From Candidatus Tanganyikabacteria bacterium (GTDB lineage: Bacteria > Cyanobacteriota > Sericytochromatia > S15B-MN24 > VGJW01): 51,213 bases of DNA. Position 1 is the stretch's first letter, and the number at the start of each line of letters is the position of its first letter. Of the stretch, positions 1 to 8,150 are shown piece after piece. The translations under genes and the position numbers were made by a program. The notes below the pieces were generated by a model. That model had not been told where the DNA came from and did not search any database. It was given only the letters and a program-made list of their open reading frames with translations. The stretch covers positions 1 through 51,213 of the forward strand of contig VGJY01000009.1 in assembly GCA_016867235.1 (NCBI GenBank), written 5' to 3'.

Positions 1-923
1 GGCCCGACCGCCGGCGCGGTCCCGGTCGTGTCGGCGATGCCGACCTGGTAGTTGAGCTTGAGCGTGCGCCCTCTGGGTAGCCGCTGGATCAAGGCCACCA
101 CCGCATGGGTCGCCGCGCCGGGGTTCTTTCGCAGGTTGCGGTTCTGGTCGACCCGCGCCACCGCCGTGATCTGGGATGTGAGCTGCTGGCTGATGGCCGC
201 GTACCAGCCGAGTTGCTCGGCGCCGGTGTTGACCCCGTGGACCACCTGGCCGCTCAGTTCGAAGGGGCCGAGGCGGGTACGCAGGTCGAAGCCCGTCTTG
301 GTCTTGTCGCCCGGCTTGCGGCCGGTGCCGTAGAAGTAGAATCCTCCCCCCTTGGCGAAACCCAGGTCGACATCCACGCGTCCCAGGGCGTCCCGCACGA
401 GGTTGGCGTCGCCTTTCAGGCTCGTCTTGTTGTTGTAGGCGCCGACCGTGACGCCGACCTGCCGCACCAGCTTCCAGGTGGCCTGCAGGCCCGTGTTGCT
501 CTCCGCGGCGGCGGTCAGGAAGCCGGCCGGGCGCTCGTCCTTGACCAGGTACGCCGGCCGCCCCGCCTCCGGACTGGTCGGCAACACGACCTTGCCTGCC
601 TGGACCGCCAGGGGCGATCCGGTCCCGGTGAGTTCCACGGAGGTCCCGCGCCGGATCGCCTTGAGGCCGGGGAAGGGATCCGGGCCCGCCAGCGGCCTCC
701 AGGTCCGGGTGAGCGACGGCGTGCCGCGGAGCTTTCCGACCTGCTGGGATTGCACCAGCCAGGTCGGGGCGACGCTTTCGAGCGCGGCCAGAGGGCTCTG
801 GGCCTCGCCGTGCTCGGGGGCGTCCGGCAGCCCATCCTGCGCCCAGGCCGGCGGCACGGCCTGCAGCACGAGGGCCGCGGCCAGGTTGCGGCTCCACGTC
901 GTCAGCAGGGCTACGAGGCGCAT
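1..923 (-). CDS. Exported protein, possible outer-membrane beta-barrel (3' end outside window)
   Basis: The reading frame is open from the ATG at 923 to the window edge, so about 307 residues are visible and the C-terminus is missing. Residues 1-29 form a Sec signal peptide (MRLVALLTTW, hydrophobic core, then AWA|QD). After a Pro/Ala-rich spacer, the second half shows short alternating strands with aromatic ends (VGVTVGAYNN, GFYFYGTG, FELSGQVVHG, LGWYAAISQQL, TAVARVDQN, TLKLNYQVGI), as in the strands of an outer-membrane porin. I cannot assign a family. It is divergent from the permease that starts at 962, leaving under 40 bp between the starts. It could instead be a periplasmic beta-rich protein. 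Confidence 0.65.
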   Translation of the reverse strand, partial: MRLVALLTTWSRNLAAALVLQAVPPAWAQDGLPDAPEHGEAQSPLAALESVAPTWLVQSQQVGKLRGTPSLTRTWRPLAGPDPFPGLKAIRRGTSVELTGTGSPLAVQAGKVVLPTSPEAGRPAYLVKDERPAGFLTAAAESNTGLQATWKLVRQVGVTVGAYNNKTSLKGDANLVRDALGRVDVDLGFAKGGGFYFYGTGRKPGDKTKTGFDLRTRLGPFELSGQVVHGVNTGAEQLGWYAAISQQLTSQITAVARVDQNRNLRKNPGAATHAVVALIQRLPRGRTLKLNYQVGIADTTGTAPAVG

Positions 924-961
924 GCAAGCCCCTTGTACCGCGATTCTTGTTAAAGTGTGGC

Positions 962-2359
962 ATGCTGACCGCCCTCGGTTGTCTGGTCGTCTTCCTCGTC
1001 TTCGCCGCCCTGATGGCCACGGGGCGCCTGTCCGCCCTCCTCGCGCTTCCCGGCATGGCGCTGGCGATCGCCCTGGTGGCCCGCATCCCGGCCGCCGACG
1101 TGCTGGACACCGTGCTCAAGGGCGGCACGACGATGTTCGGCGAGGTCATGGTCACGACGATGATCGGCGCCGTGCTCGCGCAGGTGATGACGCGCTTCGG
1201 CATCGGGGCGCGCATCGTGCGCTGGGCGGCCGAGTTCAGCGGAGACAGCCCGTTCGTAGTCGGTTTCCTCCTGCTGGCGGTGACGGCGGTCCTGTTCTCG
1301 ACGATGGGCGGCCTGGGCGCCGTCATCATGGTGGGCTCGGTGGTCCTGCCCGTGATGATCTCGGCGGGGCTGCGGCCGGTCACGGCGGCCGGCGTGCTGG
1401 TCCTGGGCATCTCGCTGGGCGGGATGTTCAACCTCCAGAACTGGGTGTTCTTCCAGGAAGTGCTGCAGGTGCCGCAGGCGGAGATCCGCAACTTCGTGCT
1501 GATCTTCGGCCCCGTGTTCGCCCTGGTGGGGGCCCTCTACCTGTACTTCCAGCTCGAGAACGATCACCGCGTGAAGTCCCTCCCGTTGCTCGCGGGCGCC
1601 CTGGGCCTGGGCGCGGCCGGTATCGCGCTCTGGATGCTGCGCGACCGCCTCCCGGGCGTCTCGGTGTCGGCCTCGGCCCTCAAGGGGATGGCCGCGGCGG
1701 GCGCCCTGGCCCTGGCGGCTTCGTGGCTGCACCGGCGCGCCAACCCGGGCGAGGCCGTCCCCGGGTACGCGCTCCTGACGCCGATCATCCCGCTCGTGCT
1801 GGTAATGGCGTTCAATGTGCCGATCATCCCGGCGTTCCTCGTGGGCATCCTGCACGGCGTGCTCTCCACCTGGCGGCCGGGGCAGGTCAACGCCGCCACC
1901 CACGCCACGTTCGAGGGCATCTCTACGGTAGTGCCCGTGCTGGTGCTGCTGATGGGCATCGGCATGGTGGTCAAGGCGATGATGCACCCCGCGGTGGCCG
2001 AGGCGGTCAAGCCGTCGCTCACGCTGCTCATTCCCTCCCAGCCGATGATGTACGTGCTGGTCTTCGGCCTGCTGGCGCCGCTGTCGCTGTATCGCGGGCC
2101 GTTCAACCGCTTCGGCATGGGGAGCGGTTTCGCCGGCCTCATCCTGGGCACGCAGGCCCTGCCCAACCCCGCGGTCTTCGGCCTCTTCGAGTCGGTGGGG
2201 CAGATCCAGGGCGTCTGCGACCCGACCAACACGCACAACGTGTGGATTTCCAACTTCGTGGGCACCAGTCCCACCAAGCTCATGCTGCACACGCTGCCCT
2301 GGGCCTGGGGCGCGGCGATCGCGGGCCTGGTCATCTCCGCGGTGAGGTACCTCTCATGA
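962..2359 (+). CDS. Multi-pass permease of the GntP/CitM (ion transporter) type
   Basis: This 465-residue protein is almost entirely hydrophobic, with roughly 11-12 membrane segments. It resembles organic-anion symporters of the ion transporter superfamily: there are re-entrant Gly-rich stretches (GGLGAVIMVGSVVLP, LGISLGGMFN) and a second half repeating the pattern (PFNRFGMGSGFAGLI). The ATG at 962 is chosen; a TTG five codons upstream is possible but neither has a Shine-Dalgarno site. A TAAAGT at 951-956 could be a -10 box. Its stop overlaps the start of the hydantoinase gene (ATGA), so the two are translationally coupled and the substrate may be a hydantoin, 5-oxoproline or related cyclic amide. 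The substrate is inference; the permease character is clear. Confidence 0.75.
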   Translation: MLTALGCLVVFLVFAALMATGRLSALLALPGMALAIALVARIPAADVLDTVLKGGTTMFGEVMVTTMIGAVLAQVMTRFGIGARIVRWAAEFSGDSPFVVGFLLLAVTAVLFSTMGGLGAVIMVGSVVLPVMISAGLRPVTAAGVLVLGISLGGMFNLQNWVFFQEVLQVPQAEIRNFVLIFGPVFALVGALYLYFQLENDHRVKSLPLLAGALGLGAAGIALWMLRDRLPGVSVSASALKGMAAAGALALAASWLHRRANPGEAVPGYALLTPIIPLVLVMAFNVPIIPAFLVGILHGVLSTWRPGQVNAATHATFEGISTVVPVLVLLMGIGMVVKAMMHPAVAEAVKPSLTLLIPSQPMMYVLVFGLLAPLSLYRGPFNRFGMGSGFAGLILGTQALPNPAVFGLFESVGQIQGVCDPTNTHNVWISNFVGTSPTKLMLHTLPWAWGAAIAGLVISAVRYLS

Positions 2360-4668
2360 GCACCGGTCGCGAGGAAGAACCCGCCGTGCCCGACACTCCC
2401 GACCGCGGCTCCCAGGGCCAGAACTGGATCACGCGGCTGCGGGACTTCTTCACCCGGCCGCCCGAGCGCGAGGCGCCCCCGGCCGAGGCCGCCGCTCCGC
2501 CCGAGCCGGGAGCACCGCCCATGCGGCGGGTGCGGGTCGGCATAGACGTCGGCGGGACCTTCACGCACGCGGTCGCCCTGGACGCCGGGTCCCTGGCGAT
2601 CGTGGCGCGCGTCAAGGTGCCCACCACGCACGCGGCGGCCGAGGGCGTCGCGGCCGGCATCGTGCAGGTCCTCAAACGCCTGCTGGACGAGGCCGTGCTG
2701 CTGCCGGCCGAGATCGCCATGATCGCTCACAGCACGACCCAGGCGACCAATGCATTGCTCGAGGGCGACGTCTCGCCGGTGGGCATCATCGGCCTGGGGC
2801 GCGGCGCGGACGCCTGGCTCGCCCGGCGGGCCACGCGCGTGGGCGCCCTGCCCCTCGCGCCGGGCCACGCGCTGCGGACCTTCCACCGCTTCCTGGACGT
2901 CGCCGGCGGCCTGTCCGAGCCGGCGTTGCGCCAGATGGTCTCCGAGCTGGCCTCGGCGGGCGCGGAGGCCTTCGTGGTGAGCGGGGCGTTCAGCGTGGAC
3001 GAGCCCGAGATCGAGGCGCGGGCCGTCGAGCTGTTGCGCTCGGAGGGGCGGCTGGCATGCGCCGGCCACGAGATCTCGCAGCTCTACGGGTTGCGGAGCC
3101 GCACGCGCACGGCGGTCCTCAACGCGAGCATGCTGCCCAAGATGATCGAGACGGCCGACATGACCGAGCGGAGCGTCCGCGAGGCCGGCATCGCCGCGCC
3201 GCTGATGGTCATGCGGTCGGACGGCGGCGTCATGGCGCTCGACGAGATGCGCCGGCGGCCCATCCTCACGATGCTCTCGGGGCCGGCGGCGGGCGTCGCG
3301 GCCGCGATGATGTACGTCAAGCTCTCGGATGGCATCTTCCTCGAGGTGGGCGGCACGAGCACCGACATCTCCTGCATCCGCAACGGCAAGGCCCAGGTGC
3401 GCTCGGCCGAACTCGGCGGCCACCGGCTCTACCTGCGCACGCTGGACGTCCGCACGGTGGGCGTCGCGGGCGGATCGATGGCGCGGGCGCGCGGCGGCAA
3501 GGTCTACGCGGTCGGGCCGCGCAGCGCCCACATCGCCGGCCTGGGCTACGCGGCCTTCCCGAAAGCCGACATGAAGGTCAGCGAGGTGACCATCCTGGCC
3601 CCGCGGCCGGGCGATCCCGAGGAGTACGTGGGGCTTCGCACGGGCAAGGACGTCACGCATACGATCACCACCACCTGCGCGGCGAATTTCGCCGGCCTGG
3701 TGCCGCCGGGCGATCCGGCGGAGGGCAACCGCGACCAGGCCCGTATCGCACTCGAACGGGTGGCCAAGGTGCTGGGATCGTCGGCCGAAGAGGTGAGCGA
3801 GGCGATGCTGGCGTCGGCCGCCGCCGGCTGCCAACCCGTCGTCGAGCGGCTCATCGCCGAGTACAAGCTGGATCGCCGGCTGGTGACGCTGATGGGCGGC
3901 GGCGGCGGCGCGGCGGCCATCGTGCCCTACCTCGCGAAGAAGCTTGGCTTGCGGCACGTGCTGGCCGAGAACGCGGACGTCGTCTCGGCGATCGGCGTGG
4001 CGCTGGCCCTGGTGCGCGAGACCATCGAGCGGACCATGATCAACCCGACCAACGAGGACCTGCTGCGCTTGCGGCGCGAGGCGGAGGCGGCGGTCGCGCG
4101 CCTGGGCGCCGCGCAGGGCACGATCGAGGTCCAGATCGAGGTCGACGCCCAGAAGCACATCGTGCGAGCGATCGCGACCGGCGCCACGGAGTTGCGCACC
4201 CGGGACCTGGGCGCCGCGGCCGCTTCCGACATGGAGGTGCGCGACCTGGTGGCGCGGTCGGTGGGCGAACTGCCGGATGCCATCAGCAAGCTGGCCGAGA
4301 CCGAGGGTCTGGCGGTCTGGGGCGCCGAGATCAAGGAGGTGCGCCTGGGGGGCCTGTGGAAGGTGCAGCGCACCGCCTTGCGCGTGGTCGACAGGGATGG
4401 CGTGGTGCGGCTGCAGACCAATCGCGGCGCGCTCCGAACCTCCCGGGCCGGGCAGGTCGTGGACGATCTGCGGGTATTCCTCGAGATGCACGCTAAGTAC
4501 GGAGACGGCGGCAAGGAGATCCCCGACTGCTTCGTCCTGCGCGGCCGCAAGATCCTGGACCTCACGGGCCTGCTCAACGCCGAGCAGGTCGTGAGCCTGA
4601 CCCATGCCGACCTGGAGGGCGTGACGCCCGACGAACCGGTGGTGCTGGTCGGAGCCTTGCGCGGGTAG
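2356..4668 (+). CDS. Hydantoinase/5-oxoprolinase family protein (HyuA type)
   Basis: The protein has 770 residues. Hydantoinase A/oxoprolinase enzymes use ATP to open cyclic amides such as hydantoins or 5-oxoproline in the cytoplasm. The ASKHA phosphate-binding motif is clear (VGIDVGGTFTHAV, about residue 60), followed by the family's HSTTQATNALLEG and the GGTSTDISCIRNG/LSGPAAGVAAAM region near residues 310-345. The first ~55 residues are an unusual Pro/Ala/Glu-rich extension, so an internal ATG at 2521 (MRRVRVGIDVGG) could also be used. No HyuB partner follows, unlike classical hyuAB operons. The gene overlaps the upstream permease stop by 4 nt. The exact substrate cannot be read from the sequence. 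Confidence 0.85.
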   Translation: MSTGREEEPAVPDTPDRGSQGQNWITRLRDFFTRPPEREAPPAEAAAPPEPGAPPMRRVRVGIDVGGTFTHAVALDAGSLAIVARVKVPTTHAAAEGVAAGIVQVLKRLLDEAVLLPAEIAMIAHSTTQATNALLEGDVSPVGIIGLGRGADAWLARRATRVGALPLAPGHALRTFHRFLDVAGGLSEPALRQMVSELASAGAEAFVVSGAFSVDEPEIEARAVELLRSEGRLACAGHEISQLYGLRSRTRTAVLNASMLPKMIETADMTERSVREAGIAAPLMVMRSDGGVMALDEMRRRPILTMLSGPAAGVAAAMMYVKLSDGIFLEVGGTSTDISCIRNGKAQVRSAELGGHRLYLRTLDVRTVGVAGGSMARARGGKVYAVGPRSAHIAGLGYAAFPKADMKVSEVTILAPRPGDPEEYVGLRTGKDVTHTITTTCAANFAGLVPPGDPAEGNRDQARIALERVAKVLGSSAEEVSEAMLASAAAGCQPVVERLIAEYKLDRRLVTLMGGGGGAAAIVPYLAKKLGLRHVLAENADVVSAIGVALALVRETIERTMINPTNEDLLRLRREAEAAVARLGAAQGTIEVQIEVDAQKHIVRAIATGATELRTRDLGAAAASDMEVRDLVARSVGELPDAISKLAETEGLAVWGAEIKEVRLGGLWKVQRTALRVVDRDGVVRLQTNRGALRTSRAGQVVDDLRVFLEMHAKYGDGGKEIPDCFVLRGRKILDLTGLLNAEQVVSLTHADLEGVTPDEPVVLVGALRG

Positions 4669-4712
4669 GCACGGCCGGCCGGGAACAAGATCCCCGGCAT
4701 GGCGATATCCGC

Positions 4713-4799
4713 TTTGCACGACGTGCTTCCAATTTACTGTTTTTGCAGAAAACTCATTGATTTTGCACGCGGACTGAGAAATCATTCTTGCACGGACTG
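4713..4799. promoter_or_regulatory. AT-rich island with repeated TTGCACG motifs upstream of fic
   Basis: The gap between the hydantoinase and the Fic gene is much richer in A/T than its surroundings. It carries four copies of a TTGCA-type word: TTTGCACG (4713-4720), TTTTGCAG (4741-4748), TTTTGCACG (4761-4769) and CTTGCACG (4787-4794). The first lies in a perfect palindrome, GCACG-A-CGTGC (4716-4726). The last two are followed by GGACTG. This looks like a cluster of operator sites for control of the fic gene, but the regulator is unknown. Confidence 0.4.
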
Positions 4800-4837
4800 C
4801 CCGGAGAAGTAGCGATTAGGCAGGAGAGGTTTCGAGA

Positions 4838-6340
4838 TTGCACAAGCTGGCGTCGTCGAAGGGTCGGCCGGTAGGCCAGGCGGCGCTGTGGTCCATGCTG
4901 GAACTGGCCGTGCCGCCTCCCATGGTTCAGAGCTTCATCGTGGCGGGGGCCAGGCGAGCGGTCCACGAGGGGCCGTACCGTATCGAGTACTTTCGGCCTT
5001 CCTACGAGCCGGACGCCACGCCGGTCGGCCACCTGGCCTTCGCTCTCAAGCATGAGCCACTCGATCTCCGGCTGCTCGCCGCGGCCTTCAAGGCCCTGGG
5101 TCCACAGGGCGTCCGGAACTGGATGCTGGCCGAGCCGACGGGCGCCCTCGCGCGCCGCGCTTGGTTCTTCTACGAGAGCCTGACCGGTGTGCACCTCGAT
5201 CTGCCACCGGCAAGTCGTGGCCGCTACGTGGAAGCCCTGGACCCCGAGAGGCACTTCACCGGAGACCGCAGGAACTCCCCCCGCCACCGGGTCATAGACA
5301 ACCTCCTCGGAGTGCCGTCGTACTGTCCCGTCGTGCGAAGAACCGAGCGGCTCGAGTCCCTCGTGGCCTCGAGAGTCGACAGAGACATCAAGTCTTTGCT
5401 GGCCTCGGTCGATCCCCGGGTCCTTCACCGTGCCATCCACTACCTGTACCGCAGGGAGACCAGGTCAACCTTCGCGATCGAAGGCGAATCGCCGTCGAGA
5501 GTCCGCTCCGCACGTTTCGTCGCCGCCTTGGAAGGGGTCCAGGATTTCGACCCGCTGTCGAAGGCGGACTTCGTCGCGTTGCAGAACGCCATCGTGGATC
5601 CTCGCTACGCCGAAAGCGACTGGCGAACGTCGCAGGTCTACGTCGGCCCGGCCGTCCTGGACCACAGGGAGAGAGTGGACTTCATCGGCCCGAAGCCCGC
5701 GGATGTTGCCGAGCTGATGGCCGGCTGGATGGAGATGACGGAGAGAATCCTGGCGAGCGATCTGGATCCGGTGGTTGCGGCGGCTCTCGTGTCATTCGGA
5801 TTCGTCCTGAACCATCCCTTCGAGGACGGCAACGGCCGGATCCACCGGTTCCTCGTGCACCACGTTCTGTGCCGTTCGGGATTCAGCCCGAAAGGCGCGG
5901 TGTTCCCGATTTCCGAAGCCATCCTTCGAGACGTTCCCGCATACTACCGGGCACTGGATACCTTTTCTGCGCCCGCCATGCGGCTCATCACCTGGCGAGC
6001 TGCCGGTGGCGGGGAAATTGAGGTTCTCAACGAAACCGCCGACCTCTATCGCCACTTCGACGCCACCCCGCTGGCCGAGTACCTTTACGACCGGGTAATC
6101 GACACGGTGCACCGCGACCTCAAGGAAGAGCTGGACTATCTTGCGCGGTACGACAAGGCACTCGGTGCCCTGGCGGGGTGCGTCGACATGCCCGACAAGC
6201 GGGCTTCGCTGTTCGTCCAGCTCGTGCTCCAGAGCCTCGAAGGTCGCATCTCGAAGGCAAAGCGCCCCCTGTTCAAGGAGCTGACGGAATCCGAAATCGC
6301 CAGTTGCGAGGACGCGATCGCCGAGGCTGTGAAGACCTGA
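4838..6340 (+). CDS. Fic-domain protein (AMP-transferase type) with inhibitory helix motif
   Basis: This 500-residue protein contains the Fic core HPFEDGNGRIHR (His326 catalytic, then the anion-binding loop). Fic enzymes transfer AMP or another nucleotide group to hydroxyl side chains of target proteins. The self-inhibition motif (S/T)xxxE(G/N) is present upstream as TFAIEG (Thr211 to Gly216), placing it among Fic proteins with an internal N-terminal inhibitory helix. About 170 residues follow the core. The TTG at 4838 is chosen because AGGAGAGG lies 8 nt before it; no ATG fits. No antitoxin-like small gene is adjacent. Composition is a little less GC-rich than the neighbours, which fits horizontal transfer. 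The target is unknown. Confidence 0.9.
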   Translation: MHKLASSKGRPVGQAALWSMLELAVPPPMVQSFIVAGARRAVHEGPYRIEYFRPSYEPDATPVGHLAFALKHEPLDLRLLAAAFKALGPQGVRNWMLAEPTGALARRAWFFYESLTGVHLDLPPASRGRYVEALDPERHFTGDRRNSPRHRVIDNLLGVPSYCPVVRRTERLESLVASRVDRDIKSLLASVDPRVLHRAIHYLYRRETRSTFAIEGESPSRVRSARFVAALEGVQDFDPLSKADFVALQNAIVDPRYAESDWRTSQVYVGPAVLDHRERVDFIGPKPADVAELMAGWMEMTERILASDLDPVVAAALVSFGFVLNHPFEDGNGRIHRFLVHHVLCRSGFSPKGAVFPISEAILRDVPAYYRALDTFSAPAMRLITWRAAGGGEIEVLNETADLYRHFDATPLAEYLYDRVIDTVHRDLKEELDYLARYDKALGALAGCVDMPDKRASLFVQLVLQSLEGRISKAKRPLFKELTESEIASCEDAIAEAVKT

Positions 6341-6360
6341 TCCTCTAGCCGGCCGGCCGC

Positions 6361-7062
6361 CTACCGGCGCGATGCCGACGTGAGTTCGGTCTCGATCAGC
6401 CAGCCTTCGATGCTGTAGTCGCTCTTGACCACGCCGACGCCCCTGGCGAGCCAGTAATAGCCGACCGCCGTGTAGGCCTGGTCGTGGGTGCCGATGACGT
6501 CCAGTTTCACGGTATCGAAGGTGCCGGCCGGCACGGTGACGCGCTCCTCCTTGATCACCTTGCCCATCCAGGCGCCGTCGTCCCAGCGAGAGCCGACCGC
6601 CAGGGGGAACCGCAGGAGCGGGATGGATAGCGAATCGATCGCCGTGGCCACCGGGCCCCAGTAGTCAACGCCCACGAGGTCGACGCCGGCCGGGGACGCG
6701 ATGAGCCGGGGGAAGCGGTAGCGGGTGGTGTACGAGTCGATCTCCCGCAGGTCGATCTCCACGCGTCCCGCTTCCTGCCGGGAGGCTTCCACCCGCACGG
6801 TGTGGGTGCCCGGGTAGTCGACGTAGGGATCGTCGGTGGGGTGCGCGACCGTCCGGTACTGCCAGGTATGGCCGACCTGCCCCGGGAAGTAGGATTGCCA
6901 GTCCCGGGCCGCAAGCCCGCCAGCCGAGGCGGCCCCGCCGGCGGGGGCGGTCCCGGGGACCTTGGCACCGCCGGGCGGCACGGCCGACCCCAACCGGGCC
7001 GCTGTGCCGCAGCCGACCACCAGCAAAGTAGCGGCGATACCCAGAGCGATCCGGCGAGCCAT
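6361..7062 (-). CDS. Lipoprotein of unknown function
   Basis: The 233-residue product begins with a lipoprotein signal (MARRIALGIAATLLVVGC, lipid-modified Cys at 18) followed by a Gly/Ala/Pro-rich linker to about residue 52. The rest is a compact domain with many aromatic and charged beta-type stretches (WQYRTVAHP, VRVEASRQE, GYYWLARGVGVVKSDYSIEGW). The C-terminal half (VPAGTFDTVKLDV...YYWLARGVGVVKSDYS) resembles small exported beta-rich proteins that follow a 'sensor-like' pattern, but I do not recognise a named family. The start has a strong Shine-Dalgarno site (AGGAGG, 8 nt upstream). A promoter and an 11-bp direct repeat lie just upstream. Confidence 0.7.
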   Translation of the reverse strand: MARRIALGIAATLLVVGCGTAARLGSAVPPGGAKVPGTAPAGGAASAGGLAARDWQSYFPGQVGHTWQYRTVAHPTDDPYVDYPGTHTVRVEASRQEAGRVEIDLREIDSYTTRYRFPRLIASPAGVDLVGVDYWGPVATAIDSLSIPLLRFPLAVGSRWDDGAWMGKVIKEERVTVPAGTFDTVKLDVIGTHDQAYTAVGYYWLARGVGVVKSDYSIEGWLIETELTSASRR

Positions 7063-7088
7063 CGCAACCCCTCCTGGAGGTTAAGTCT

Positions 7089-7118
7089 ATTTTAAGACGA
7101 GTGCCCGCCGGCCGCCAA
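7089..7118 (-). promoter_or_regulatory. Candidate promoter and Pho-box-like repeat for the lipoprotein gene at 6361-7062
   Basis: On the minus strand, TTGGCG (7113-7118) and TAAAAT (7089-7094) are separated by 18 bp. The -10 region overlaps two direct repeats, CTTAAAAT and CTTAACCT, exactly 11 bp apart (about 7079-7097). These match the spacing and consensus of cyanobacterial Pho boxes. The start codon is about 26 nt downstream of the -10 box. Confidence 0.45.
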
Positions 7119-7143
7119 CTCGCGTATCTCGACCGGCAAGGCG

Positions 7144-7318
7144 CTAGTGTCCCGCTCCGGAAGTCCATTGTGCCTTCGCCGGCCCTCGCAAACCCAGGCT
7201 GCGTCGCCGTTTCGCTTGTGTACGCGTTCCGCTGGAAGTACACGGCGCGAACCGGCTCCTTGCCTGGATTCGCGATTGCTCGCCGAATGCACAACCCACT
7301 TCCGGAGCGGGACACTAG
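7144..7318. mobile_element. MITE-like palindromic element with 21-bp perfect terminal inverted repeats
   Basis: The 175-bp segment is bounded by perfect 21-bp inverted repeats (7144-7164 and 7298-7318). The core of each arm reads GTGTCCCGCTCCGGAAGT inward from CTAG. Beyond the perfect arms the two halves still match imperfectly (TTGTGCnTTCG, TCGCnAAnCCAGGC, GTGTAC), so the entire element can fold into one long hairpin. CTAG at both ends fits a TA duplication in a CTAG target, the behaviour known for IS630/Tc1-type elements. It encodes no transposase, so it would need one in trans. The right end supplies the CTAG containing the stop codon of the gene at 7315-8064. Confidence 0.8.
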
Positions 7319-8064
7319 CCGAGCGCCCGCCAGGCACGGCCCAGGGTGGCGCCGCCGAACAGGCCGCCCACGGCTCCCACCGCTGCTCCCACGGCGAAGC
7401 CGACGACCGCCCCCGCCGGACCGCCGAAGGCGCCGATTGCCGCCCCCGTGATCGCGCCGCCCGCGGTACCGGCGGCCAACCCGCCCCCGTAGTTGACGAC
7501 ATTGTCGATCGCGCCGTTGAGCCAGGTCTTTCCCAGGTCGAGCGCCGACGCGCCGGTCCATGCCGCACTCCAGGCCGCGACCCGGGCGTCCGTGCGGACC
7601 CGCGCCGAGCCTTCCCGCAGGGCGCGCTCGATCTCGATCAGGCCGTCCGCGGCGGCGGCCCGGGTGGAAGCCGACAGCCTCGGGCTGGCCGCCGCGAGGC
7701 GGGCCGCCGCGACTTCGAGGCGGAGCGCCACCGCTTCCGCGTCGAGGGGCCGCGCCTCGGCGCTGCGCGAGAGGTCGGCGACGCTGCGGCGCAGATAGGG
7801 ATCCTCGCTCTGGGCGGCGGCCTCGTCCAGCGCGGCCAGAGCGGAGTCGAGGGTGGCGCCGCTGGCGGCGCCGAGATCCCGGAGGCTGCCGGCGGCATGC
7901 GCGATGAGCGCGCTGCCGTCGACCTTCAGGCGGTTGACGTCACGCGCCAGCCGCAGCGTGGCTTCCGCCCCGGCCTCCTCGTTGCGCTGCTGCCAGCCCG
8001 TGGGCCGAAACAGGGAACCGACGGCCTGCAGCGCCACTCCGACCAGCTTGCCGAAATCCGACAT
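7315..8064 (-). CDS. Helical protein with C-terminal glycine-zipper domain
   Basis: This 249-residue protein has a mostly alpha-helical, Ala/Arg/Glu-rich body (about residues 20-170) and a C-terminal glycine-zipper segment (GGGLAAGTAGGAITGAAIGAFGG, GAVGGLFGGATLG), typical of regions that insert into or oligomerise in membranes. There is no signal peptide. The start has a good Shine-Dalgarno site (GAGGAGGG). I do not recognise the family; a similar glycine zipper occurs in the protein at 44055-44732. The TAG stop lies in the CTAG at the end of the MITE. If the target site was CTAG before insertion, the gene ended at the same codon, so it is probably intact. Confidence 0.65.
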   Translation of the reverse strand: MSDFGKLVGVALQAVGSLFRPTGWQQRNEEAGAEATLRLARDVNRLKVDGSALIAHAAGSLRDLGAASGATLDSALAALDEAAAQSEDPYLRRSVADLSRSAEARPLDAEAVALRLEVAAARLAAASPRLSASTRAAAADGLIEIERALREGSARVRTDARVAAWSAAWTGASALDLGKTWLNGAIDNVVNYGGGLAAGTAGGAITGAAIGAFGGPAGAVVGFAVGAAVGAVGGLFGGATLGRAWRALG

Positions 8065-8150
8065 CGCTTCACCCTCCTCTTACCGCTCTGGCGTCCACAT
8101 GTCATCTTCTAGATTGATTTGCGGAGGGGCGTGCGTCGGAAAATCAAAAC

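Noticed and set aside
448-4668. A 1406-codon open frame on the plus strand
   Set aside because: Only its last 770 codons (from 2356) are the hydantoinase. The first part overlaps a clear exported protein on the minus strand and the permease on the plus strand in another frame.
1564-4785. A 1073-codon open frame on the minus strand
   Set aside because: It is antisense to the permease and hydantoinase genes, with shadow-type composition and no ribosome-binding site.
7102-7320. Open frames across the MITE
   Set aside because: They read through the palindromic element in several frames without any domain or start signal.
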